From Ureibacillus aquaedulcis (lineage in GTDB: Bacteria > Bacillota > Bacilli > Bacillales_A > Planococcaceae): a DNA stretch of 64,000 nt. The stretch spans positions 1 to 64,000 of the forward strand of contig NZ_JAUHTQ010000012.1 in the NCBI RefSeq assembly GCF_030418165.1, read 5' to 3'. Made by a program: the position numbers and the translations under genes. Positions 25,120-33,285 of this stretch are shown here, piece by piece (the first letter of the stretch is position 1; each line of letters starts with the position of its first letter). The notes under the pieces are model-generated. The model did not search any database. It worked only from the letters and a program-made list of their open reading frames with translations, and was not told the DNA's origin.

Positions 25120-26049
25120 TCAGTATTCCGGTCTTCCATTTTCGTAAGGCTTCAGAATGCCGTAGATGGTTTCAATGACCGGTAGCTGGACCTGATGTTT
25201 TTCGGCCAACCTTAGTGCTCCTCCTTGCAAGTGCTCAATTTCGATCGGCAGCCCTTTTCTGAGGTCTTGGTGCATGGAAGAGGTTGCCTCATTTTTGAAG
25301 CTTTTCATCATATTTATAATCCCCTGCACTTCATCTTCGGATAAATATATGCCTTCTTTCTCGGCTAACGTCCCCATTTCCTGAATAACTTTTTTCGCCA
25401 CATTCATGGTCGCAGGTGTGCCTGTAATGTAGCCGACAGGTAATTGCATGGCTGATGTTATACCAGAAAATGCAGTGATAAATGAGTACTTAATCCACAT
25501 ATGCCTTAAAATATCGGCCTCTCTTTTGAAAGTGGATTTCAGCCTTTGCTGAATTTCTTCCAGTTGTTCGCAAATCTGAATCTGCTCGCTATGAAGGGCC
25601 CCATATTTTAATAGACTGTTTGAATTCGTATGCACCACATGCCCTTCTTCGTCTAGTGTGGCAACAATTGCGGCAAGTCCTCCCAACACTTTTTCTTTCC
25701 CAAGTGCCTCCTGCAACTTTTCCATATGCTCCATGCCGTTTAGCAAAGGCAGCACAAAAGCCCCGGTCCGCTCCACGATTGCCTGAATTTGCGGAATGAC
25801 TGAATCCAGATGATACCCTTTCACAGTGAGCAGGATTAAATCTACATTTGGGACTTGTTCAACGGATGTATAAATGGCTATATTTTGATTTTCAAAGTCG
25901 CCTTCCGGACTGCTAATTTTCAATCCTTGATCCATCAACTGCTGTGCACGTTTATCTCTCACAAAAAACGATACATCCTGGCCAGCTTCGAGTAGCCTTC
26001 CTCCAAAATAACACCCCAACGCTCCAGCACCGAACACCAAACTATTCAT
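25120..26049 (-). CDS. 2-dehydropantoate 2-reductase-like enzyme (ketopantoate reductase family)
   Basis: A 309-residue NADPH-dependent oxidoreductase of the ApbA/PanE fold. The N-terminal Rossmann motif GAGALGCYFGGRLLEAG (about 6-22) binds NADPH, LTVKGYHLDSVIPQI holds the conserved lysine, and LNGMEHMEKL follows. The C-terminal helical domain has HMWIKYSFITAFSGITS (family Lys) and SSMHQDLRKGLPIEIEHLQGG (Ser/Asp and Glu of the active site). The reaction, ketopantoate to pantoate in coenzyme A synthesis, is likely, but paralogues with other substrates exist. No other pan gene is nearby. GGAGG precedes ATG 26049. Confidence 0.85.
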   Translation of the reverse strand: MNSLVFGAGALGCYFGGRLLEAGQDVSFFVRDKRAQQLMDQGLKISSPEGDFENQNIAIYTSVEQVPNVDLILLTVKGYHLDSVIPQIQAIVERTGAFVLPLLNGMEHMEKLQEALGKEKVLGGLAAIVATLDEEGHVVHTNSNSLLKYGALHSEQIQICEQLEEIQQRLKSTFKREADILRHMWIKYSFITAFSGITSAMQLPVGYITGTPATMNVAKKVIQEMGTLAEKEGIYLSEDEVQGIINMMKSFKNEATSSMHQDLRKGLPIEIEHLQGGALRLAEKHQVQLPVIETIYGILKPYENGRPEY

Positions 26050-26164
26050 TAGAACAACCTCCATCCCTGAGATTACTAGATTTCTATTTAACTAAATATA
26101 ACATATCTGATTAATAGCAAGCTTATAATTTACTGATTTTTCAATTAACTATTTCATTATTTGA

Positions 26165-26247
26165 TTTGGCGGATATAATTTCCACACTGGCGGATATCTT
26201 TGAAAAAGTGACGGAAAAAAACCCTCACCCGGCAGATATAATCGCCT
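26165..26247. repeat. Short tandem array, four 20-21-bp units
   Basis: Units at 26165-26185, 26186-26206, 26207-26226 and 26227-26247 begin TTTGGCGG, ACTGGCGG, AGTGACGG and ACCCGGCAG, and three contain GATAT(A/C). Period and head resemble the array at 40460-40563. It lies in the promoter region between two divergent genes. One plus-strand frame reads as seven-residue repeats (LADIIST-LADIFEK), but it has no start signal. Confidence 0.5.
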
Positions 26248-26285
26248 GCCTTTAGGAGAAACTAATACAAAGCGCAAAAGATTGG

Positions 26286-27152
26286 ATGAGGATAATGAAA
26301 GAACGTACCAACACAAATAAAGTATTTTGTATGAGTGAATATGACACGCTGAAGAGAGTCATTCTGTGTCAGCCTCAGTATATGACAATTCGCCAAGTTA
26401 TCAATGAAACACAGGAACATTTCAAGGACGAAGGGATTCATATTGAACGTGCCCTCGAGCAGCACGCCGATTTTGTTAATACCCTTAAACAATACGACAT
26501 CGATGTGATTTTGTTGCCCTACCATAAGAAATATCCAGAACAAGTTTTCACACGGGATATTGGATTTACGTTAGGTGAAACCATTTTTGTGGCCAACATG
26601 GCGACAGATGCCCGGGCTGGTGAGGAGAACGTTTTAAAACAGTGGCTGGAAGATGAAGAAATTTCTTATTTCAACTTGGTCAAGGAACATATTGAAGGCG
26701 GCGATGTCATTGTTGACCGGGATACGATCTACGTTGGGCTAAGTAGCCGAACAGACGAAAAGGCTACCGCTCATCTGGAGCGGCTACTCCATAAATTCCA
26801 GGTTGTGACGATTCCGTTCAAGGAAAAATACTTGCATCTGGACTGTATATTTAATGTTGTCTCGCCGGATGTGGCACTAATCTATCCACCAGCTCTTACA
26901 GAAGAAGACATCAAGCTTTTCTCTTCCCGCTATGATTGTATTGAAGTTTCGGAAGACGAGCAATTCCAGTTGGGTACCAATGTACTAAGCATTGGCAACA
27001 AACGCGTTCTCAGCTTGCCCGTCAATCAGCATGTAAACGGTGAACTTCGGAAACGAGGCTTTGAAGTCATCGAGGTCGATATCACCGAAATCATCAAATC
27101 GGGCGGCTCCTTCCGCTGCTGTACCATGCCTCTTTTGAGAGAAGGTTCATAA
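26286..27152 (+). CDS. Dimethylargininase / arginine-deiminase-fold enzyme
   Basis: A 288-residue protein of the amidinotransferase superfamily, close to dimethylarginine dimethylaminohydrolase. Diagnostic pieces are VFTRDIGF (substrate-binding Asp), HIEGGDVIV (Glu-Gly-Gly-Asp), YLHLDCIFNVV (catalytic His) and GSFRCCTMPL near the C-terminus with the nucleophilic Cys. The full Cys-His-Asp set is intact. It likely hydrolyses a guanidino compound to citrulline or an analogue and an amine or ammonia. ATG 26286 has little ribosome site; ATG 26295 follows GATGAGG and may be the true start. It is divergent from the ketopantoate reductase gene. Confidence 0.88.
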   Translation: MRIMKERTNTNKVFCMSEYDTLKRVILCQPQYMTIRQVINETQEHFKDEGIHIERALEQHADFVNTLKQYDIDVILLPYHKKYPEQVFTRDIGFTLGETIFVANMATDARAGEENVLKQWLEDEEISYFNLVKEHIEGGDVIVDRDTIYVGLSSRTDEKATAHLERLLHKFQVVTIPFKEKYLHLDCIFNVVSPDVALIYPPALTEEDIKLFSSRYDCIEVSEDEQFQLGTNVLSIGNKRVLSLPVNQHVNGELRKRGFEVIEVDITEIIKSGGSFRCCTMPLLREGS

Positions 27153-27159
27153 AATTTCT

Positions 27160-27262
27160 AGTACCAGGTCCACGCAAATTGAGTACCCGAATTGTTTGTG
27201 TGCCTGGTACTCATCAAATTCTGAATTGTCTCCGAGTTGTTTGTGTGCCTGGCACTCAATAC
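27160..27262. repeat. GTGCCTGGCACT-type dispersed repeats, two direct copies and one inverted
   Basis: Copy at 27189-27220 contains GTGTGCCTGGTACTCA, and copy at 27235-27262 contains GTGTGCCTGGCACTCA. The inverted sequence AGTACCAGG at 27160-27168 pairs perfectly with CCTGGTACT at 27203-27211, so the first part can fold as a hairpin. Further copies are at 28479-28510 and 31325-31356. The last bases overlap the stop codon of the 27256 gene. Confidence 0.6.
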
Positions 27263-27843
27263 GCTACCTTCTTGAAATAGTGATAAACTTTTTCCAGCTT
27301 TTTTGTTTGGTTGCCTTTGGGGCTTTCCATATTTCCAAATTCAAAAAACTTCACTTTTTTAATGCCTACGAAATTAAATAGCGCTCTTTTCATCAAGATT
27401 TTATGGGAGTTGTGCAACCACAGCAATGGATAGTGCGTTGGCCCTTTCATTGTAGAAACACATACAACCGACTTCCCCTTCAACAACCCTTCTGGGAAAT
27501 GGCCCTTCTTATCTTTATAAGCAAAGTTAGATGCGAATAATTGGTCAATGTATCCCAAAAGCATTGCAGGAGGTCTTCCCCACCAGATTGGATAGATGAA
27601 TACGATCTTATCTGCCCACAAGATTTGTTTTCTATATTTCTCGATAGTAGGGTCCGTATGCATATCGCGCCTTCTTTGTTGCTCGTTAAATACTAGACGG
27701 GGATCAAAACCTTCTTCATATAAATCCAGGACCTGTAATTCCTTTATGTTGGAATTTTCACCACTTCCCTTTAGAACCTTTTGTAAAAAAGCGTAATTTA
27801 GACTTTCATGGTTGGGATATGTGTAGATAATGAGCAACTTCAT
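27256..27843 (-). CDS. NAD(P)H quinone oxidoreductase-like flavoprotein (flavodoxin_2)
   Basis: A 195-residue FMN/FAD-binding oxidoreductase of the NQO1/KefF/YwrO family. The N-terminal KLLIIYTYPNHESLNYAF binds the flavin phosphate, and the central ADKIVFIYPIWWGRPPAMLLGYIDQ with FAYKD is the most diagnostic part. It likely reduces quinones or electrophiles by two electrons. ATG 27843 has AAGAGGTG upstream. It is divergent from a MarR regulator with an 18-bp palindrome between them, so repression by that regulator and induction by quinones is a reasonable inference. The stop lies inside a dispersed repeat. Confidence 0.88.
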   Translation of the reverse strand: MKLLIIYTYPNHESLNYAFLQKVLKGSGENSNIKELQVLDLYEEGFDPRLVFNEQQRRRDMHTDPTIEKYRKQILWADKIVFIYPIWWGRPPAMLLGYIDQLFASNFAYKDKKGHFPEGLLKGKSVVCVSTMKGPTHYPLLWLHNSHKILMKRALFNFVGIKKVKFFEFGNMESPKGNQTKKLEKVYHYFKKVAY

Positions 27844-27895
27844 CGGACACCTCTTAGTTATGATTCGATAACTAAATAGTAACATTTACCAATTT

Positions 27896-27913
27896 AATTA
27901 TCAATTGATAATT
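27896..27913. promoter_or_regulatory. 18-bp perfect palindrome, putative MarR operator
   Basis: AATTATCAATTGATAATT is its own reverse complement. It lies in the 116-bp region between the divergent oxidoreductase (27843) and MarR gene (27960). A second partial site, TTGATAATTA, follows at 27919-27928. Confidence 0.65.
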
Positions 27914-27959
27914 GTATTTTGATAATTATTTTGTTACATTGACGAATGAGGTGCTTTAA

Positions 27960-28391
27960 ATGGATAATAATTCCCTTTTTCATAATTTTGTAGTATTTAC
28001 AACATCTTTTCACCGTGTCACACATGAGTTTACAAAAGATGCAAAGGCCGATGTCATTTCGCAAATTCAATATAAGATTCTTGAGTATATTGCAGTCAGC
28101 CAACCTGTGACTCCAAGCGATGTCAATGATTGCATGAATATGTCCATGCCGAATACAAGCCGTGAACTTAAAAAGTTGAGTGAAAAAAGTTTAATAGAGA
28201 AGATACATGATAAGGATGATCGGCGAAAGCAATATATACGCCTGTCCAAAGAGGGACAAGCTATGATGAACGAATCATTTGCCATTATCGAATCGCGTTT
28301 TCTAGAACGTATTCAAGATTTCCCGAAAGAAGATTTAGATGATATTGAACATGCCATTCATATTCTTCAAACAAAACTTTTTAACGAATAG
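27960..28391 (+). CDS. MarR-family regulator
   Basis: A 143-residue winged-helix dimer. The recognition region VTPSDVNDCMNMSMPNTSRELKKL-like (about 55-75) and wing IHDKDDRRKQYIRLSKEGQ (about 83-101) are typical MarR/DUF24-like features with the conserved D-x-R-R. It has no cysteine near the N-terminus of the type used by OhrR, so a ligand-binding or quinone-sensing mechanism is more likely. GAGGTG precedes ATG 27960. It is divergent from the flavoprotein gene across a shared palindrome, hence probably controls both. Confidence 0.88.
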   Translation: MDNNSLFHNFVVFTTSFHRVTHEFTKDAKADVISQIQYKILEYIAVSQPVTPSDVNDCMNMSMPNTSRELKKLSEKSLIEKIHDKDDRRKQYIRLSKEGQAMMNESFAIIESRFLERIQDFPKEDLDDIEHAIHILQTKLFNE

Positions 28392-28395
28392 CCAT

Positions 28396-28436
28396 AAAAA
28401 AAGGAATGACTGATACATAAATCAGCATTCCTTTTT
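28396..28436 (+). terminator. Terminator of marR-type gene
   Basis: AAAAAGGAATG plus TGAT pairs with ATCA plus CATTCCTTTTT, one mismatch pair. It probably works in both directions. Confidence 0.75.
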
Positions 28437-28478
28437 AATCATTCTCTTCATGCTGGAGTGTTCATCCTTCTCTCCATT

Positions 28479-28510
28479 GAATTGTGTGTCCCTGGCACTC
28501 GCATAATTCG
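28479..28510. repeat. GTGCCTGGCACT-type dispersed repeat, single copy
   Basis: GAATTGTGTGTCCCTGGCACTC at its core differs by one base from the copies at 27235 and 31325. It ends just before the stop of the SRPBCC gene at 28516. Confidence 0.55.
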
Positions 28511-28515
28511 AAAGA

Positions 28516-28974
28516 CTAACATTTTTCAAGTAGGTATTTGAGTTTTAGTAAGTCTTTTTGGTTTGCTCTTTTCATGGATGGGGACAGGAATGGCGTCAGT
28601 ATTTTTGAAAAGCCACTCGGAACTCCTTTGTTTCTTAAAGACATTCTCGTTCTATCTCGGTCAATTGCTTCCCATGTATAAATGGTCTCCATCGGGAATG
28701 GTCCATTTACTGTTTTCATCATCAACTTTTCCCCTGGGATGTATTCCTTGATTTCATAAATATACGCAAGCTCCCGCCCGAGAAATTTTGCTTTGAATGC
28801 AATCTGGCTGCCTACTTTCATTGGTTTTGGCGTGTGCCATTGGACTGAATGAATATTTACATACCAGGAAGGAGCATGATCGGGATTCGCTGCATAGTCA
28901 GATACGTCTTCAACGGGTCTGTTAATAATTATTTCTGTAAATACATCTACCACTTCCGCTAACCTCTCATTCAC
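28516..28974 (-). CDS. SRPBCC-family (START/polyketide cyclase-like) protein
   Basis: A 152-residue single-domain protein with the helix-grip fold. The N-terminal strand VFTEIIINRPVEDVSDYAANPDHAPSW is the usual opening (conserved V-x-x-Y-x-x-x-P-x-x-x-P-x-W). KVGSQIAFKAKFLGRELAYIYEI and TIYTWEAIDRDRTRMSLRNKG supply the central sheet, ending in a long C-terminal helix. Such proteins bind hydrophobic ligands; the ligand is unknown. No operon partner. Start ATG 28974. Confidence 0.82.
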   Translation of the reverse strand: MNERLAEVVDVFTEIIINRPVEDVSDYAANPDHAPSWYVNIHSVQWHTPKPMKVGSQIAFKAKFLGRELAYIYEIKEYIPGEKLMMKTVNGPFPMETIYTWEAIDRDRTRMSLRNKGVPSGFSKILTPFLSPSMKRANQKDLLKLKYLLEKC

Positions 28975-29219
28975 TTAGTTACTTAAGTTTTTGGATGAAT
29001 TAAAATAAGGAACCCTAAGCTGTAAGCCTTTCCTTACTTTCCCCTATCATTTTTTAGGAGCTTCACCCCATACTAAATTTCTTTCGTGTCTGTTGATACA
29101 TTCCACTACTTATAAATAGTACTTGAAAGCTGATGATATTCCCGCCATTTGTTATTCATACCATTAAGTCTTTTAAAGTTGCTACTTTTTCATACCAGAA
29201 TTTCTTCCTGAGGGTAAAA

Positions 29220-29705
29220 TCATTCCTTTTTAAAATTCTTTTCATGCTGTAGCAGCCATTCTTTTCTCCATACCCCCCCAGCGTAGCCTGTTAGTTTCCC
29301 ATTTGTGCCGATGAGGCGGTGGCACGGAATCACGATGCTTAGTTTATTTTTGCCATTGGCATTTCCAACTGCTCGGATTGCCTTTACGTTGCCTATGGAA
29401 ACGGCAATCTCTTTATAGGAGCTCGTCCCTGCATAAGGTATTTCTTTTAGGGCGTTCCAGACTGTTTGTTGAAAATTTGTTCCCTCATACTTGAAAGGAA
29501 ACGTGAATTCATATCGCTCCCCTTTAAAATACTCATCAAGTTCTTGAAAGCAAAGCTTCAAAGATTCAGGGGTTTCGCTATCAATGCGATTTTCTGTCCT
29601 CCCCTTTTCCGAAAACATAATTGAATAAACGGCTACTTCTGTTCCAATGATTTCAATCGTTCCAATTGGAGATTGGTAATATATTTGGTGCAAGCTACTA
29701 TACAT
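29220..29705 (-). CDS. ogt: O6-methylguanine-DNA methyltransferase
   Basis: A suicide repair protein that moves an alkyl group from O6 of guanine to its own cysteine. The active site IPCHR is intact (Cys128), preceded by the DNA-binding helix TVWNALKEIPYAGTSSYKEIA and RAVGNANGKN and followed by GYAGGVWRKEWLL. With the start at ATG 29705 the protein has 161 residues, normal for Ogt/AdaB. GGAGG lies upstream inside the end of alkA, and the start overlaps the alkA stop by 8 nt, so translation is coupled. It is the last gene of the adaA-alkA-ogt operon. A frame 26 residues longer is not needed. Confidence 0.95.
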   Translation of the reverse strand: MYSSLHQIYYQSPIGTIEIIGTEVAVYSIMFSEKGRTENRIDSETPESLKLCFQELDEYFKGERYEFTFPFKYEGTNFQQTVWNALKEIPYAGTSSYKEIAVSIGNVKAIRAVGNANGKNKLSIVIPCHRLIGTNGKLTGYAGGVWRKEWLLQHEKNFKKE

Positions 29706-30606
29706 ATAAGGACCTCCATAGATAGAAAGTGGCATATGCCTGCCAGCCCTCCCAAGCTTTTGCAAGTTCTTCAATTTCCACAATTGTAGGTTTCCGCTCG
29801 AGCCCCAATTGTTGCTTTAAAGCATTGTGCAGGCCGACATCCGCGATTGGAAACGCTGCAGCGTGATGTAAGCATTTCATCATTACATAATCCGCCGTCC
29901 ATGCCCCGACACCCCGGATTGCCATTAATGACTTTTTAACTGGTTCATACTCTTGTATTTCTAGCATTTTTTCTTTCGATAATTGACCACTTGTCATTAA
30001 TCCAGCGATTCCAATAATATATTCCGCCTTCCTCGTTGAAAACTGGAGGTTTTTCAATTCCTCCACAGATAAGGATGCAATGGCTTTGTATTCCGGGAAG
30101 ATCCAGTACGCATTTCCTTCATGAGTTATGCTCTCCCCATACTGTTCAACAAATCGCTTTTTCAAGGTGTACGCAAAAGTTAAATTGATTTGTTGCCCCA
30201 GAACTGCCCACGTCAATGCTTCAAATAAATCCGGAATCCCAATAATGCGTAACCCACGATAGTCATTGGCAACCTTTTGTAGAATTTTATCCTTACTGGC
30301 CATTTCATAAAAGGGTTCCAAATCCTGCTCCAAATCAAACCAACCCCAAATATAGGATGCGGCCTTCCCACGCATCGCAGGAGTCGGCTCACCGACCGAG
30401 AATTCCACTCGAATTGAATTCGTTGCTTCGCCTATCTTCAATAAAACCAATTGCCCATCGATTTTTATCAATTTATATAAATAGCCCTCCCGAATTTGGT
30501 GTAAATTCTCATACTCGGACCTTCCCATAAACACAAGACACTCTTGGAAATTAAAATCCATCGGTGGCGTTATTTCAATAAACGAGCCGCAATCGATCCA
30601 ATTCAT
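29698..30606 (-). CDS. alkA: DNA-3-methyladenine glycosylase II (AlkA)
   Basis: A 302-residue base-excision glycosylase that removes alkylated purines. The N-terminal beta domain (1-100) precedes the helix-hairpin-helix core, with WAVLGQQINLTFAYTLKKRF (about 133-152) and the HhH-GPD motif MAIRGVGAWTADYVMMKCL. The catalytic aspartate follows in FPIADVGLHNAL. It overlaps the adaA stop by 4 nt at its start and the ogt start at its end, so all three are translated from one message. Expression should be induced through AdaA on alkylation damage. Confidence 0.94.
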   Translation of the reverse strand: MNWIDCGSFIEITPPMDFNFQECLVFMGRSEYENLHQIREGYLYKLIKIDGQLVLLKIGEATNSIRVEFSVGEPTPAMRGKAASYIWGWFDLEQDLEPFYEMASKDKILQKVANDYRGLRIIGIPDLFEALTWAVLGQQINLTFAYTLKKRFVEQYGESITHEGNAYWIFPEYKAIASLSVEELKNLQFSTRKAEYIIGIAGLMTSGQLSKEKMLEIQEYEPVKKSLMAIRGVGAWTADYVMMKCLHHAAAFPIADVGLHNALKQQLGLERKPTIVEIEELAKAWEGWQAYATFYLWRSLYV

Positions 30607-31178
30607 TGCACCATCTCTTTTCTGGTTTGATTTCTATATTCACTAGGAGAACAGTTTTTCAAACGGCGAAACACTTTATAAAAATTGGAAGAACTCTGAA
30701 AGCCTACTTCATAGCTAATCTCAAGATTCGTTCGGTCTGTGTTCTTCAGAAGATGTGCCGCTTTGTCCACCCGGATTTTTTCCAAATAGGTACGAGGCGT
30801 TTCTGATGTCTCCTTCTTGAAAAGCCGTTCAAGATAAAAGATGCTTACTCCTGCGTGATCTGCAATATCCTGTAATTCAAGCTTTTGTTTATAGTGATTG
30901 ACCAGGAAGGCAATCACTGTTCTGACAAGCTCCTTATTCGGAGAATGATTTGCTTGTGGCTGGCATCTTTTGCATGCACGAAAACCGGCCTTTTCAACTT
31001 CATGGATATCATAGTAGAATTCCACGTTTACCTTTTTGGGTTTTCTTGATTTACAGGAAGGACGGCAAAAAATCTTGGTTGTTTTCACTGCCGTAAAAAA
31101 CAGTCCATCATATTTACTGTCACAGTCAATTATCTTTTCCCACATCTCTTCAAAAGAAAGCTTAATCCTAGCCTCCAT
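30603..31178 (-). CDS. adaA: AdaA: methylphosphotriester repair protein and AraC-type activator
   Basis: A 191-residue sensor of DNA methylation. The N-terminal Ada zinc domain has Cys38, Cys42, Cys69 and Cys72 (FCRPSCKSRKP and FRACKRCQP), the same numbering as E. coli Ada; Cys38 takes the methyl group from a phosphotriester. Two AraC helix-turn-helix motifs fill residues 88-190 (LQDIADHAGVSIFYLERLFK and LEISYEVGFQSSSNFYKVFR). Methylated AdaA activates its own operon in Bacillus, so alkA and ogt downstream are its likely targets. The gene opens the operon. Confidence 0.95.
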   Translation of the reverse strand: MEARIKLSFEEMWEKIIDCDSKYDGLFFTAVKTTKIFCRPSCKSRKPKKVNVEFYYDIHEVEKAGFRACKRCQPQANHSPNKELVRTVIAFLVNHYKQKLELQDIADHAGVSIFYLERLFKKETSETPRTYLEKIRVDKAAHLLKNTDRTNLEISYEVGFQSSSNFYKVFRRLKNCSPSEYRNQTRKEMVQ

Positions 31179-31324
31179 TTACTCTCCGCCCTTCCTCATT
31201 TACATCTCATACAAGTAAATAGTACTTCTAATTCCTTCTAAAACTTGTTACTGTTGGAACCCATTTTATCAGGAAAGCCTGCCTCATTTCATCCTCATTC
31301 TTGCTCTTATGGTTCTTGCCAAAA

Positions 31325-31356
31325 GAATTGTATGTGTGCCTGGCACTAACACAACT
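31325..31356. repeat. GTGCCTGGCACT-type dispersed repeat, single copy
   Basis: GAATTGTATGTGTGCCTGGC begins the block, followed by ACTAACACAACT. It lies between the divergent adaA and M50-like genes. Same orientation as the copies at 27189, 27235 and 28479. Confidence 0.55.
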
Positions 31357-31390
31357 ATGTTTGTGAGCATCTATTAAGGGTATCTGTAAG

Positions 31391-32014
31391 GTGACTTTGA
31401 GTAAATCAAAGGGATGTGTATACAGGGTGTTTGGAATATCTAATCTCATATCTCTTGTTATGTCGGCATTTATCATCTTGCCTATTGTAATCTTCCTTCG
31501 CGAATTGAGTTATTTAATTGTCAGCTGGTTATTCGGGGTCGTCAATCCAAGGCTAACGATTGGTTCCGGACCTCGGCTTTTTAAAATAGGAATAGTTGAT
31601 ATCCGTAAATACTATCATCTCTATAGCTGGTTTTCATACGATGATTTAAAGAATGATAGTAAATTAGCATACATTTTAGTCTATTCAAGTCCCATTTTTA
31701 TCAACCTCTCCCTTGCCCTTCTCATTAACTTTTTACTAGCAAATGGGTGGGCAGAAGAGTATAAGACGTTTTGGGACCGCTTTATTTTTTATGCCTTTTA
31801 CTACATTTTATTTGACATTGTCCCTATGGCTACAATTAATGGCAAGCCAAACAACGGTATGATTATTTATGAATTGCTTCGATATGGTAAACGGGTGGAT
31901 TATAATACAGAGTCCTTCATACCAGCCACTTCAGAGATGGAGAAGCAACACGAGGAATATCTAAAAAGAATTGAAGAAATAAAAAAAGAACGGGAAAATG
32001 AAAATAAAGGATAA
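31391..32014 (+). CDS. M50-like membrane protein lacking the zinc motif
   Basis: A 207-residue membrane protein with four to five hydrophobic segments and a charged coiled-coil tail (SEMEKQHEEYLKRIEEIKKE). Its layout matches small site-2-protease (M50) proteins: a first segment that would carry HExxH reads FLRELSYLIVSWLFG, followed by the family-like IGSGPRLFKIG, and later DIVPMATINGKPNNG takes the place of the second-site NxxPxxxxDG. Both zinc histidines are replaced (Arg37, Tyr41) and the late Asp is absent. It is therefore likely an inactive relative with a binding or scaffold role. The assignment is inference from pattern. Start GTG 31391 is uncertain. Confidence 0.6.
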   Translation: MTLSKSKGCVYRVFGISNLISLVMSAFIILPIVIFLRELSYLIVSWLFGVVNPRLTIGSGPRLFKIGIVDIRKYYHLYSWFSYDDLKNDSKLAYILVYSSPIFINLSLALLINFLLANGWAEEYKTFWDRFIFYAFYYILFDIVPMATINGKPNNGMIIYELLRYGKRVDYNTESFIPATSEMEKQHEEYLKRIEEIKKERENENKG

Positions 32015-32035
32015 AGCTTGATGCAATCCTATAAA

Positions 32036-32083
32036 AAAACTAAAGCTTAGGCACAATTAAATCGTGCCTAAGCTTAGTTTTTT
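32036..32083 (+). terminator. Long terminator of M50-like gene
   Basis: AAAGCTTAGGCAC pairs with GTGCCTAAGCTT and flanking AACT/AGTT also pair, followed by TTTTTT. Confidence 0.8.
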
Positions 32084-32142
32084 AATCATGTTAAACTGAA
32101 CATGCTCACTATGAAGCACTCAGTACTATCATCATAGTGTTG

Positions 32143-32183
32143 AAAAAAGCCAGCTCCCCATCTAAAAATGGAGCGCTGACTTT
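32143..32183 (-). terminator. Terminator of the SDR gene
   Basis: On the minus strand GTCAGCGCTCCAT and ATGGGGAGCTGGC pair with minor mismatches, followed by TTTTTTC. Confidence 0.75.
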
Positions 32184-32242
32184 CGATTAAAGATACAGGG
32201 CAGGTGCAATATTAAAATTCCAGAATATTGTGTGCTTTCACC

Positions 32243-32968
32243 TTAATAAGGGTTTGTGGCAATGAAGCTTGCCGTTTTCACGTAGATACGTGGGTTAAGT
32301 TTTAGTTGGTTGACGATGATTTCAGCGATGTCTTCAGGCTGCATTAATTTCGTCTCATCGTTCTCTTTAATCAGGTTTGTTTCTACAGCCAAATCCGTCG
32401 CAACAGTACTTGGTGCTAATGCTGTTACACGGATATTGTTGCGTCGAACTTCTTGCGCCAATGATTCAGTAAAGCCAATCACTCCAAATTTTGATGCGCT
32501 ATATGCACTTGAAGTCGCCGCTCCGCTTAATCCACTTGTTGAGGAAATATTGATAATGTCGCCGTTATCCTTCTCAAGCAATTGAGGCAATACCGCACGA
32601 GTTACATAATATGTGCCCATCAAGTTCACATCAATGATTTTTTTCCATTCTTCCGGATCCATATCCAATACCGAACCAAATGTAGCAATTCCGGCATTGT
32701 TGATTAAAATATCGGCATTACCCAGTTCTTTCGCCAATAATGCAACCGCTACTTCCACCTGCTCTTGGGATGAAACATCCGTCATTGCATAGGCAACTTT
32801 AATGCCTAAGCCTTCAAGTTCTGTAGTCAATTCTTTTAAACCCTGTTCAGAACGTGCAATTAAACCAAGATTGACGCCTTCTTTTGCCAATGCTACAGCT
32901 GTTGCCTTACCGATTCCTCTTGCTCCACCTGTAATGATTGCTACTTTCCCTTGTAATGATTGTGCCAT
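32243..32968 (-). CDS. Short-chain dehydrogenase, 3-ketoacyl-ACP reductase-like
   Basis: A 241-residue classical SDR. Coenzyme motif [10 protein letters not shown] (13-22), then NNAG (near 89), and the catalytic set N-S-Y-K with [20 protein letters not shown] giving Ser, Tyr and Lys. The first strand and the Arg after it suggest NADP(H). It resembles FabG-type reductases, but it stands alone rather than in a fatty-acid operon, so the real substrate may differ. The C-terminus is slightly short (ends SFIATNPY). Start ATG 32968. Confidence 0.88.
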   Translation of the reverse strand: MAQSLQGKVAIITGGARGIGKATAVALAKEGVNLGLIARSEQGLKELTTELEGLGIKVAYAMTDVSSQEQVEVAVALLAKELGNADILINNAGIATFGSVLDMDPEEWKKIIDVNLMGTYYVTRAVLPQLLEKDNGDIINISSTSGLSGAATSSAYSASKFGVIGFTESLAQEVRRNNIRVTALAPSTVATDLAVETNLIKENDETKLMQPEDIAEIIVNQLKLNPRIYVKTASFIATNPY

Positions 32969-32994
32969 AGTAACGGCTCCCTTCCACTTTCAAT

Positions 32995-33165
32995 TTATAC
33001 TTTCGCACCCATTATACTATTTTGGAAAAATGCAAGCATGGATTTAGCTTTGAAAAAAGAATTATGTGTGCAGTTCCATCGCATGTGATGCACTTTGAAA
33101 TTCAAAACGAAGCTCAAAAAATCAGTGCCTTCCCAGACTTTTGTGATTTTTATACGCGGTTTCAT
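32995..33165 (-). CDS. Possible 56-residue protein or remnant
   Basis: From ATG 33165, preceded by GGAGG five bases upstream, a frame reads KPRIKITKVWEGTDFLSFVL and ends at 32995. The first 25 residues look protein-like, but the rest (NSFFKAKSMLAFFQNS) does not suggest a fold. It may be the start of a decayed gene. I recognise no family. Confidence 0.3.
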   Translation of the reverse strand: MKPRIKITKVWEGTDFLSFVLNFKVHHMRWNCTHNSFFKAKSMLAFFQNSIMGAKV

Positions 33166-33245
33166 CTTGTCCTCCATTTCCATCACACCTACGACTGAAA
33201 ATTCTGAAACTAAACTTGCCATCCCCATAAACATCCAGTATTATA

Positions 33246-33273
33246 TATCTAAAGGATATATATCTTTTAGATA
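33246..33273. promoter_or_regulatory. 28-bp near-perfect palindrome, putative PadR operator
   Basis: The 28 bp from TATCTAAAGG to CTTTTAGATA equal their own reverse complement except for one base pair. It ends at the ribosome site of the PadR gene, so binding there would block initiation. Autoregulation is inferred. Confidence 0.6.
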
Positions 33274-33285
33274 GGTGTGAAGTAC

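Noticed and set aside
31325-31356. Operator for AdaA
   Set aside because: The same sequence recurs near unrelated genes, so it is a dispersed repeat rather than an Ada box.
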